A DNA stretch of 8,603 nt, from assembly GCA_947177925.1 (NCBI GenBank), contig CAMWWJ010000135.1, positions 1 through 8,603 on the forward strand, in the 5' to 3' direction. The notes beneath the pieces are model-generated. The model saw only the letters and a program-made list of their open reading frames with translations. It had not been told where the DNA came from and searched no databases. Below are positions 1-6,825 of this stretch, piece after piece (the first letter of the stretch is position 1; each line of letters opens with the position of its first letter). Source of the DNA: an uncultured Lachnospiraceae bacterium (lineage in GTDB: Bacteria > Bacillota > Clostridia > Lachnospirales > Lachnospiraceae). The position numbers and the translations under genes are program-made.

Positions 1-169
1 TAATTAGCATTATAATGACTGCACTATAAATTATTAGTATTTGATGCAGAGAATGCAGAAAATTTTTCATGGTTTGCATGTTCCTTTTTTTGTTAACATA
101 ATAGCAAATATATTGCTTGACCGATTGTTTTCTCGTATTGTATTATTAAGCCTTTTTTCTGACATACAA
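1..169. other. AT-rich region downstream of the operon
   Basis: No gene is supported. Neither strand shows a GC-rich hairpin followed by a T-run, so no intrinsic terminator of the operon is visible. Visible elements are a plus-strand promoter-like pair TTGACC (117-122) and TATTAT (141-146) with an 18-base spacer, a perfect palindrome CATTATAATG (8-17) containing a -10-like TATAAT on both strands, a direct repeat ATGCAGA at 44-50 and 53-59, and a weak inverted repeat AGCAA/TTGCT (103-117). Termination may occur beyond the left edge or be factor-dependent. Confidence 0.5.
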
Positions 170-433
170 TCACCCTTCCACAATCAAAAACCTGCCATCC
201 CCCACTTCAAACACTTCTTCTGCCTCTAAAATATCCTTTTCCCCCATGCCGTCCAAGTCCACTCCTTCTTCATCAAAGTATTCCCAGACCTCCTTTATGG
301 AGTCTGCAACAACTGCCATACATTCTTCCAGAAACTCCTCTGCCTCTTCCTTCGTTTCGGCAACTCTTTCCGGGAAAAGCTGTTCCTGTTTCTCCAAAAA
401 GCACTGCAGTACTTTATCGTCATATTCTTTCAT
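170..433 (-). CDS. Small, highly acidic protein of unknown function
   Basis: This 87-residue protein is not assigned to a characterised family here. It has 29 Asp/Glu against 8 Lys/Arg, a net charge of about -21, and one Cys in each of the first two predicted helices (C11, C38). Likely structure is helix 5-19, a long amphipathic helix about 26-56, a short helix 65-73 and a C-terminal beta hairpin ending GRFLIVEG. It has no signal peptide or membrane segment. The start overlaps the Cof-type HAD gene by 14 bases in another frame and has its own AAAGGA 8 bases upstream, a typical coupled arrangement and good evidence that it is translated. From memory, similar short proteins occur in Lachnospiraceae genomes, sometimes labelled glyoxalase. 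No glyoxalase metal-binding pattern is visible, so I do not adopt that name. It is the last gene before the AT-rich left flank. Confidence 0.8.
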   Translation of the reverse strand: MKEYDDKVLQCFLEKQEQLFPERVAETKEEAEEFLEECMAVVADSIKEVWEYFDEEGVDLDGMGEKDILEAEEVFEVGDGRFLIVEG

Positions 434-1250
434 GTCCCTTTTCCTTTCCGCCTTCTTCCCACAAGGCTCTCAAAACCTGATAAACTCCTTTTTCCTCATA
501 GCCTTTGCAAATATGCTTTGCCTTTTCTTTCAGTTCTTTTACTCCATTTTCTACCACATAGCTTTCTCCGGCAGCCAGAATCATGCCGATATCATTGTTA
601 TTATCCCCAAAAGCCATAGTTTCTTCTCTGGATATACCAAGTTTTTTCTGTACTGTCTGTAAGGCGTTTCCTTTGTCCACGGAAAAATCCATGAAATCCA
701 CCCATTCTTCCCCTGCCATGCAGGTCTTGACCCGTTCCTTCCACTTTGGAATCAAAACGGCTTCTCCAATGGAACGGATGCCTCCTTTTCGATATATGGC
801 AAGCTTGATGATATCTTCCTTTTCTCCTAAAATATCTTCCGTAAGCCTTACATCGTTCCGGTATTCCTCCGAAATCAGATGGATAAAGTCTTTATCCTTC
901 GATTCAATCAGGCAGCCGTTTGGTGTGGAAGCTACCACATGACAGTCCTCTTTGTAATATCCTCTAAGATCCGTCATAATCTCTTCTACATAAGCCCGAT
1001 TCATTTTTGTCATGGAGACGGTCTCTCCGTTCATAATAATATGGGCGCCGTTTTCCGCAATATAAAGCAGCTCTCTTTCCGCCCGTTCAAACATCCTGCG
1101 TATGCTGCCATACTGCCTGCCGCTTGCCACCATAAAATAAATTCCCAGGTCCGTAAGCTTTTTTATAATATCAATATATTCCCCACATACTTCCCTGGAG
1201 GAATCCTTTACCAATGTTCCATCCACATCTGTTGCAATCAGTTTTATCAT
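420..1250 (-). CDS. Cof-type HAD-IIB family phosphatase
   Basis: This 276-residue protein is of the Cof/YbiV/YidA kind (HAD subfamily IIB), soluble phosphatases with a large alpha/beta C2 cap and broad sugar-phosphate or cofactor-phosphate substrates. Motif I is TDVDGT (7-12; D8, D10), motif II is ASGR (42-45), followed by AENGA (65-69), the motif III lysine is K193 in DKG, and motif IV is FGDNNND (214-220). The C2 cap covers about 85-185. The start lies 8 bases after the previous HAD stop, and its Shine-Dalgarno GGAG is inside the last codons of that gene (Leu-Glu-stop), so translation is probably coupled. Its 3' end overlaps the next gene by 14 bases. It is slightly longer at the C-terminus than motif placement needs, with a charged tail (264-276) whose codons carry the next gene's ribosome binding site. 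The substrate is not predictable. Confidence 0.93.
   Translation of the reverse strand: MIKLIATDVDGTLVKDSSREVCGEYIDIIKKLTDLGIYFMVASGRQYGSIRRMFERAERELLYIAENGAHIIMNGETVSMTKMNRAYVEEIMTDLRGYYKEDCHVVASTPNGCLIESKDKDFIHLISEEYRNDVRLTEDILGEKEDIIKLAIYRKGGIRSIGEAVLIPKWKERVKTCMAGEEWVDFMDFSVDKGNALQTVQKKLGISREETMAFGDNNNDIGMILAAGESYVVENGVKELKEKAKHICKGYEEKGVYQVLRALWEEGGKEKGHERI
442..447 (-). promoter_or_regulatory. Ribosome binding site of the small acidic protein
   Basis: AAAGGA lies 8 bases before the ATG at 433 and is encoded within the last codons of the Cof-type HAD gene (Gly-Lys-Glu-Lys-Gly). Together with the 14-base overlap it supports translational coupling and the reality of the small gene. Confidence 0.65.
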
Positions 1251-1258
1251 CGCTTTCT

Positions 1259-1912
1259 CTACTCCAAGTACTTCATCAATTCCATAGGCTTTTCAATAAT
1301 AACATCCGCTTTGTTTTCCTCCAGCTCCTTCCGATCCCGAAAGCCCCAGAGCACGCCTACCGTAAATACTCCTGCATTTTTTCCGGTTTTCATATCGGTG
1401 CACGTATCTCCTATATAAATAACATCTTTTATGTTTACTCCTAATGTATTGACAATATAAAAGACCCCTGCCGGATCCGGCTTTCTTTCCCTCCCCGGAA
1501 CCTGCCCTGCAAGCATATGAAAGCAGTCCTTCCCGAAAACCTGCTCTATGACATCTACGGTTCTTTCATGGGGCTTGTTGGAATTTACCGCAAGGAGCAT
1601 CCCCCGTTCCTTTAAAGCGCTTAACAGCTCTAAAATCCCCTCATAAGGCTTTACTTCATACATGCAATGCTCCTTAAATACCTGTCTGTACCGTTCCATG
1701 GCCTTTTCATAGTGAACGAGCTTATGGTCTCCGGAAGCCTTAAGGGCTCTTTTTATCAATTCACTTGCCCCATCTCCTACAAAATACCGAAAAGGCTCTA
1801 AAGGAATCGGAGCATATCCAAATTCCCGAATCGTTAAATTCGTACAGTATTGAATGGATTTCAGGGAATCCGTTAATGTACCGTCCAAATCAAAAATAAC
1901 CAGTTTCTTCAT
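1259..1912 (-). CDS. HAD-family phosphatase, phosphoglycolate phosphatase-like
   Basis: This 217-residue HAD hydrolase is of subfamily I with a helical C1 cap (about 15-85), like Gph and related beta-phosphoglucomutase/pyrophosphatase enzymes. Motif I is FDLDGT (7-12; nucleophile D8, acid/base D10). Motif II is NSNK with S111, motif III is K144 in KPDP, and motif IV is GDTCTD (168-173). All catalytic positions are intact. The reading frame stays open upstream to an ATG at 2068, but that start would overlap ppk by 137 bases and add 52 residues before the nucleophile. The ATG at 1912 puts the DxDGT motif at its usual place and has AAGGAG 10 bases upstream, so it is chosen. It begins 19 bases after the ppk stop. 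The substrate is unknown. Candidates are phosphoglycolate, pyrophosphate or a sugar phosphate. Confidence 0.9.
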   Translation of the reverse strand: MKKLVIFDLDGTLTDSLKSIQYCTNLTIREFGYAPIPLEPFRYFVGDGASELIKRALKASGDHKLVHYEKAMERYRQVFKEHCMYEVKPYEGILELLSALKERGMLLAVNSNKPHERTVDVIEQVFGKDCFHMLAGQVPGRERKPDPAGVFYIVNTLGVNIKDVIYIGDTCTDMKTGKNAGVFTVGVLWGFRDRKELEENKADVIIEKPMELMKYLE

Positions 1913-1922
1913 ATGCCCGCTG

Positions 1923-1928
1923 CTCCTT
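1923..1928 (-). promoter_or_regulatory. Ribosome binding site fixing the Gph-like HAD start
   Basis: AAGGAG lies 10 bases before the ATG at 1912 and just after the ppk stop codon. It decides for the 217-residue product over the longer frame that opens at 2068 inside ppk. Confidence 0.75.
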
Positions 1929-1931
1929 ACG

Positions 1932-4109
1932 CTATTCATGATGGGTTTCTGGAATAAATACCCGCTCCGGCTGGTTCTTATTCCGTCTTTTTCCTTCTGC
2001 CACCGCTTCTTCGCAAAATGCTTCCTGAGAATTATAAACGGCTTTTCCCCGCTTATCCACTTTGTCATAAGAACCGTCCGGCTGTAAGATATGGGCTTTT
2101 ACCGTGTCCTTTAACTGACACTCCAGAATATGGATGATCTTCTTTTTCAGCGTTTCCTTTTCCACCGGAAACAGAATTTCCACCCTGCGCTCTAAATTTC
2201 TTGGCATCCAGTCGGCGCTTCCCATAAAAAGTTCTGCGTTACCATTGTTTTCAAAATAGAAAATGCGGCTGTGTTCCAAAAAATTTCCTACGATGGAACG
2301 AACGGTAATATGGTCGCTGACTCCGGGAATGCCCGTTCTCAAACAGCAGATTCCACGGATGATCAGATGTATTTCCACTCCGGCGGCATTTGCCTTATAT
2401 AAAGCGCTGATAATATCCTTATCACAAAGAGAGTTCATCTTTGCTATAATCTTAGCTGGTTTTCCTTCTTTTGCGTGCTCCCTTTCCCGGTTGATCAGAA
2501 ACAAAAATTTATCCTTCAGCCAGAGTGGGGCTAAAGCCAGCTTATTCCAGTTTAACGGCTCCGAATAACCGGAAAGCATATTGAATACTGCCGTTGCATC
2601 CTCTCCCATAGGCTCGCTGCAGGTAAACAGTCCCAGATCCGTATAAAGCTTGGCTGTGGCATCATTGTAGTTTCCAGTTCCCAAATGGACATACCGGCGG
2701 ATGCCGTCCTCTTCTCTTCTTACTACCAGGGTGATTTTGCTATGAGTCTTTAAGCCTACCAGCCCGTAAATAACATGGCAGCCTGCTTTTTCCAGCATTT
2801 TCGCCCATACAATATTGTTTTCTTCATCAAATCTCGCCTTTAGCTCCACCAACACAGAAACCTGTTTCCCATTTTCCGCCGCCTGTGCCAAAGCCGCAAT
2901 AATAGGTGAATTACCGCTGACACGATATAATGTCTGCTTAATAGCAAGCACCTTCGGATCTCTTGCCGCCTGTTTAATAAAATCCACTACCGGCTGAAAG
3001 GACTGATAAGGATGATGGAGCAAAATATCTCCTTTTCTGATTTCTTCAAAAATATCACATTCTGAAGGAAGCTCTTTTATGGGCTGGGGAGTGTAGGGCT
3101 TTGCCTTTAATGCTTCAAATCCTTCGATTCCATACAGCTTCATACAAAAGGTCAAATCCAAAGGTCCTCTGATGGCATAAATATCATCTTCTGCAATATT
3201 AAGTTCTGATTTAATAATGCGTAAAAGGGTCTTGTCTATTCCGTCCTCAACTTCTAACCGAATGGCCTCTCCCCATTGTCTTTTCTTTAATTGCTTCTCG
3301 ATTTCCTTCAGAAGATCCTCCGCTTCGTCCTCTTCAATGGATAAGTCGGCATTTCTCATAATCCGGAAAGGATGAGCGCAAATAATATCGTAATTCAAAA
3401 ACAGCTTATTCATATTCCGTTCTATGATTTCTTCCAGTAAAATAACAGTCGTTTCTCCTTCATTAGAAGGAATGGTTACAATTCTGGAAAGTACAGAAGG
3501 AACCTGTACGGTAGCAAATTCCACCTCACCTTCTCCATCCTTTTTCCCGTTTTTTTCCTTTTTGTCTCCTCCGGCTTTCTTTTTCAGCAAGGCGCCGATA
3601 TTCAGGGATTTATTCCGGATCAGCGGGAAAGGACGGGAGGAGTCTACTGCCATGGGGGTCAGGACCGGATATACGTTATCTTCAAAATAACGGTCGATAT
3701 ATTTAGCCTGCTCCCTGTTTAAATCCTCATGGTGCTCAATAAGAGAAAGCCCTTTTTGGCGAAGCAGAGGCAAAAGGCTTCTGTTATAAGTGGAATACTG
3801 CTGATTTACCAACTGGTGCGTTTCCTTATTGAGCTTTTTCAATTGCTCCTCCGGTGTGAGTCCTGCAATATCCTTTTTATGATATCCTGCATTTACCATA
3901 TCTTTTAAGGATGCTACCCGCACCATAAAAAACTCATCCAGATTAGAGGCGGTAATGCTTAAGAATTTTACTCTTTCAAACAGAGGGATTGTTTTGTCCC
4001 TTGCCTCACTTAATACACGGTAATTAAATTGAAGCCAGCTCAATTCCCGGTTTGCATAATATTCCGGGCTTTTAAAATCTATTTTCACTTCTGATTTTCT
4101 TTCCGGCAT
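1932..4109 (-). CDS. ppk: Polyphosphate kinase 1
   Basis: This 725-residue Ppk1 reversibly polymerises the gamma-phosphate of ATP into inorganic polyphosphate through a phosphohistidine. Layout: N domain about 10-115 (YYANRELSWLQFN 17-29; ASNLDEF 54-60, with N56 at the ATP-base-binding Asn), head domain about 125-340, and catalytic C1 and C2 phospholipase-D-like domains from about 345 to 715. With a constant offset of 21 from E. coli numbering, the catalytic residues are all present: R396 (LYR), R426 (KARFDE), the phosphorylated H456 (KTHSK), Y489, R585 and H613 (FLEHSR). A Lys/Glu/Gly-rich segment (176-196) looks like an inserted loop in the head domain. The start has AAGGGGG 8 bases upstream, 13 bases after the ppx stop. 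Co-transcription with ppx is known in other bacteria, though in E. coli ppk comes first. The short C-terminal tail (681-725) is charged and ends ETHHE. Confidence 0.97.
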   Translation of the reverse strand: MPERKSEVKIDFKSPEYYANRELSWLQFNYRVLSEARDKTIPLFERVKFLSITASNLDEFFMVRVASLKDMVNAGYHKKDIAGLTPEEQLKKLNKETHQLVNQQYSTYNRSLLPLLRQKGLSLIEHHEDLNREQAKYIDRYFEDNVYPVLTPMAVDSSRPFPLIRNKSLNIGALLKKKAGGDKKEKNGKKDGEGEVEFATVQVPSVLSRIVTIPSNEGETTVILLEEIIERNMNKLFLNYDIICAHPFRIMRNADLSIEEDEAEDLLKEIEKQLKKRQWGEAIRLEVEDGIDKTLLRIIKSELNIAEDDIYAIRGPLDLTFCMKLYGIEGFEALKAKPYTPQPIKELPSECDIFEEIRKGDILLHHPYQSFQPVVDFIKQAARDPKVLAIKQTLYRVSGNSPIIAALAQAAENGKQVSVLVELKARFDEENNIVWAKMLEKAGCHVIYGLVGLKTHSKITLVVRREEDGIRRYVHLGTGNYNDATAKLYTDLGLFTCSEPMGEDATAVFNMLSGYSEPLNWNKLALAPLWLKDKFLFLINREREHAKEGKPAKIIAKMNSLCDKDIISALYKANAAGVEIHLIIRGICCLRTGIPGVSDHITVRSIVGNFLEHSRIFYFENNGNAELFMGSADWMPRNLERRVEILFPVEKETLKKKIIHILECQLKDTVKAHILQPDGSYDKVDKRGKAVYNSQEAFCEEAVAEGKRRNKNQPERVFIPETHHE

Positions 4110-4122
4110 ATTTCTTTCCCCC

Positions 4123-5667
4123 TTACAATTTTCTTTTCTGCCTGATGGATACCTTTATACCAAATACCTCTTCAAAAAATCTGGTTTTTGCCGTCAAAAG
4201 CCCTTTCTCCAATGTAATATCCTCCAGGGTGTCCGTAGTCAATAGCAGTTCCCCTTCATGAAGCTTTGCCAAAACCCCCTTAAACTTCTGTTTATGGCTT
4301 CTGTCCAATCCCGTTGCAACCCGCAGTATTGCAGTCAGCTTGGCTATCGTCAGGTAATTTGCCCGATCCAAAACATTATTCCGGCTTAGCTCTTCATAAT
4401 AAGAAAATTCCATTCTGTTGAACTTTACAATATTGGCTACCATTTCCCGTTCAAAATGAGAAAGGCCCATAATTTCGGTTGACATAATTATGCTGTAAGA
4501 GCATTCTCCCACATTTACAAGGCTGATATATCTTCCACAGTCATTTAACTGGGCTGCAATTTGTAATAACAGGCGTTCTCTTTTCCCAAGTCCATGTACC
4601 TTTTTTATGGCATCAAAAATAGTAAGGCTGATATGTTCAATTGTCTCACTGCGTTTTTTGCTGACCATATACCGTTTACTTATATTCAGGGCACATGCCA
4701 GTATATCCTTTTCAAAATCATGCTCTAAAGTAATCAGCCTGTTATTTTCTGCATATTCATAGGCTATGCCGTCGCAAAGGCTTACTCCGGGCGCCCATAA
4801 AAGCTCCGCCTCCAAAATCTCTACAATGCTTTTGATCAAAAAAACACTGTGGAACATAAGAGAAGCATTTTCCTCTGACAGTCCAAATACCTGCGCAATC
4901 TCATTGGAGCCTTTCCTCTTTGCCACATCCACGAACTTCATGAACTCTTCCTTGGTGAAATATCCAGATGTTTCTTTGGAAATATCCTTCCGCTGCATAA
5001 TATTGGACACATAATCATCCACGATAATAATATTCTTGATTTCCCGATCCTTTAAATACATTTTTTTGAACATCTGCAATTGGGCGGAAACCATGTCTCC
5101 AATCAGTTCTTCATAGTGATTGGTTCTTGCCGCAAGCTTTTGAAGCCGTTCTTTCATACGAAGAACGCCTAATCGGATGTTCTGGGTTGCAATCAGCGTA
5201 TCTTTATCGAACAGGGAAAGCTGAATGCTTCCCCCTCCTATATCAATAATGATAGTGCCTTTTTCAATAATCTGCAAAAAGCCCTCGCCTTTTGAAGCAA
5301 TGGATTTATAATCCAAAAACCTTTGCTCCGAATTGCTAAGTACCTCGATCTGAATTCCGGTACGGCTCCGAATCTGATCCAGGATAATCATGGTATTTTC
5401 GGTTTCCCTTATGGCGCTTGTGCCATATGCCTTATAATCATCCACCCCATAGGATTCCATGATTTCCTGAAATTCCTTTAATATCATGCACAGCTCATCC
5501 ACTCTTTCGTAGCTGATCTTCCCGGTATTATAAGTATCCGTTCCCAGTTCTATGCTATGACGAATCAAATCAATTTCCCGGATTCCATTTCTTTTGGAAA
5601 TTTCAAATATTTTCATTGCAAGCTCATAGGAACCTACATCAATTGCTGCAAATGTTTTTACTGCCAT
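4123..5667 (-). CDS. ppx: Ppx/GppA family phosphatase (exopolyphosphatase)
   Basis: This 514-residue protein of the sugar kinase/actin-fold Ppx/GppA family is close to E. coli Ppx in length (513). Such enzymes remove terminal phosphate from polyphosphate or hydrolyse pppGpp in the cytosol. Visible motifs are the first phosphate loop AAIDVGSYEL (7-16, where GSN is more usual), YGTSAIRE (81-88), SNSEQR (111-116) with E114 in the place of the catalytic Glu of the usual SGxEEAR motif, the second phosphate loop DIGGGS (142-147) and PGVSLCDG (293-300). Residues about 325-510 are the C-terminal HD-like half, but its metal-binding residues are eroded: LND (374-376) stands where LHD is expected, and GECSY (387-391) stands where the family usually has histidines. 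The start has AGGTG 7 bases upstream, 15 bases after pheA. The ppk gene follows after 13 bases, which supports a role in polyphosphate turnover. Whether it prefers polyphosphate or pppGpp cannot be read from the sequence. Confidence 0.92.
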   Translation of the reverse strand: MAVKTFAAIDVGSYELAMKIFEISKRNGIREIDLIRHSIELGTDTYNTGKISYERVDELCMILKEFQEIMESYGVDDYKAYGTSAIRETENTMIILDQIRSRTGIQIEVLSNSEQRFLDYKSIASKGEGFLQIIEKGTIIIDIGGGSIQLSLFDKDTLIATQNIRLGVLRMKERLQKLAARTNHYEELIGDMVSAQLQMFKKMYLKDREIKNIIIVDDYVSNIMQRKDISKETSGYFTKEEFMKFVDVAKRKGSNEIAQVFGLSEENASLMFHSVFLIKSIVEILEAELLWAPGVSLCDGIAYEYAENNRLITLEHDFEKDILACALNISKRYMVSKKRSETIEHISLTIFDAIKKVHGLGKRERLLLQIAAQLNDCGRYISLVNVGECSYSIIMSTEIMGLSHFEREMVANIVKFNRMEFSYYEELSRNNVLDRANYLTIAKLTAILRVATGLDRSHKQKFKGVLAKLHEGELLLTTDTLEDITLEKGLLTAKTRFFEEVFGIKVSIRQKRKL

Positions 5668-5682
5668 AATCCTGCACCTGCC

Positions 5683-6810
5683 TTAATAATTCCCCAGCAG
5701 CTTTAAATTCGTGGTTTCTGCTGCCAGCCCCCTTAGGGCATTTTGTATGCCGCTGTCTAAAAGATTCCCTTCAAAATCAAGAAAGAAGCGGTATTCCCAA
5801 TTGCGCCCTTCAATGGGGCGGCTCTCAATCTTTGTCAGATTCAGGTTATTATAGATAAAATGGGAAAGCATCCGGTACAGGGAACCGCTTTCGTGGGGAA
5901 TTTCAAAGCAGACGCTGACTTTGCCTGCACTTCGTTTGAAAATATTTTTATTGGTTACAATAATAAACCGGGTGGAATTGGTGGTGCAGTGGTTCACGCC
6001 CTTTTTTAAAACAGTAAGCCCGTTTACTTCACCTGCATAAGCGCCTGCTATGGCTGCTTTTGTCTTATCCTGTTCCTTTGCCACCTTCATGGCTGCAAAA
6101 GCATTGTTTTGCATGCTGATTTGCTGCCACTCTTTATGTTCATTTAAAAACCGTGAGCTTTGCATTAATGACTGGGGATGGGAATACACGATTTGAATAT
6201 CCTCCATAGTGCTTCCCGGAACCCCTAGAAGACAATGTTCGATTTGAATGATCTGCTCTCCCACAATGTAGTTTTTGAACTCCACCAGCAAATCATAAAT
6301 CTCACTTACGATTCCTGCCGTGGAATTTTCAATGGGAAGTACTCCATAATCCGCTTTTCCTTCCGAAATGGCAATCATGGCCTCCCGAAAGGTATCCACA
6401 TGAAAGCTTTTCGTATGGCTTCCAAAGTATTCCGCCATGGCTGCCTGGGAATAAGCGCCTTCCGCCCCTTGAAATACAACAATGGCATCCTTTGTTTCCA
6501 AATCATCAACAGGTACAAAGGGAAGCTCTTCTCCTCCGCCATGGCTGTTTAAAAGCTGGTACTGCAGCTTCCTGCTCATGGACATAATCTGTTTAAAAAG
6601 CTCCTCGACACCCTGTTTATTAAAATCATTGGAAGCAAGAGAGGATACCTGCTTAAGCTTGGCTTCCTCTCTTGCTTGATCCAATACCGGCTTTCCTGTT
6701 TCTATCTTGTATTCTGCCACCTTTTTGCAGGCTTCCATTCTCTCCTCATATAAGGCAACTATTTTTGCATCAATTGCATCCAGCTCTGTTCTGATTTCTC
6801 CTAAATCCAT
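5683..6810 (-). CDS. pheA: Bifunctional chorismate mutase / prephenate dehydratase (P-protein)
   Basis: This 375-residue enzyme converts chorismate to prephenate and then to phenylpyruvate, the committed steps to phenylalanine. Residues 1-88 form an AroQ-type chorismate mutase. By alignment from memory to E. coli PheA, the active-site set R7, R24, K35, D44, R47, E48 and Q83 is intact. Residues 89-106 are a Gly/Glu-rich linker. Residues 108-288 are the prephenate dehydratase, with FQGAEGAYS (113-121), LPIENSTAG (158-166), YSHPQS (209-214) and the catalytic TRF motif (280-282). Residues about 297-372 form an ACT regulatory domain with ESGSLYRML (307-315) and ESRP (329-332), which in characterised enzymes bind phenylalanine for feedback inhibition. 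The length matches the fused P-protein (E. coli 386). It starts 12 bases after the previous stop and ends 15 bases before ppx, so it is within the operon. No leader peptide or attenuator is visible in front of it. Confidence 0.96.
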   Translation of the reverse strand: MDLGEIRTELDAIDAKIVALYEERMEACKKVAEYKIETGKPVLDQAREEAKLKQVSSLASNDFNKQGVEELFKQIMSMSRKLQYQLLNSHGGGEELPFVPVDDLETKDAIVVFQGAEGAYSQAAMAEYFGSHTKSFHVDTFREAMIAISEGKADYGVLPIENSTAGIVSEIYDLLVEFKNYIVGEQIIQIEHCLLGVPGSTMEDIQIVYSHPQSLMQSSRFLNEHKEWQQISMQNNAFAAMKVAKEQDKTKAAIAGAYAGEVNGLTVLKKGVNHCTTNSTRFIIVTNKNIFKRSAGKVSVCFEIPHESGSLYRMLSHFIYNNLNLTKIESRPIEGRNWEYRFFLDFEGNLLDSGIQNALRGLAAETTNLKLLGNY

Positions 6811-6825
6811 CCTCTTTAGCCCCTA
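6811..6825 (-). promoter_or_regulatory. Unusual ribosome binding site of pheA
   Basis: The most SD-like string next to the start, AGAGG, touches the ATG with no spacer and cannot act normally. A better-spaced candidate, AGGGG, starts in the stop codon of the preceding gene (TAGGGG) and lies 9 bases from the ATG. pheA translation therefore probably depends on ribosomes terminating on the upstream gene. The ATG itself is right because it places R7 of the chorismate mutase correctly. Confidence 0.5.

Noticed and set aside
58..68. GAAAA/TTTTC inverted repeat as a terminator
   Set aside because: It is AT-only with a loop of one base and no GC stem, so it cannot form a terminator hairpin.
41..229. 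62-residue plus-strand frame in the left flank
   Set aside because: It has no ribosome binding site and no family resemblance, and it runs into the antisense of the acidic-protein gene.
879..1418. 179-residue plus-strand open frame
   Set aside because: It spans two convincing minus-strand HAD genes and their junction, has no family motif and is low in complexity, so it is an antisense shadow.
1913..2068. N-terminal extension of the Gph-like HAD gene to the ATG at 2068
   Set aside because: It would overlap ppk by 137 bases and put 52 basic, unrelated residues before the nucleophile motif. The ATG at 1912 has a proper AAGGAG and gives the normal family N-terminus.
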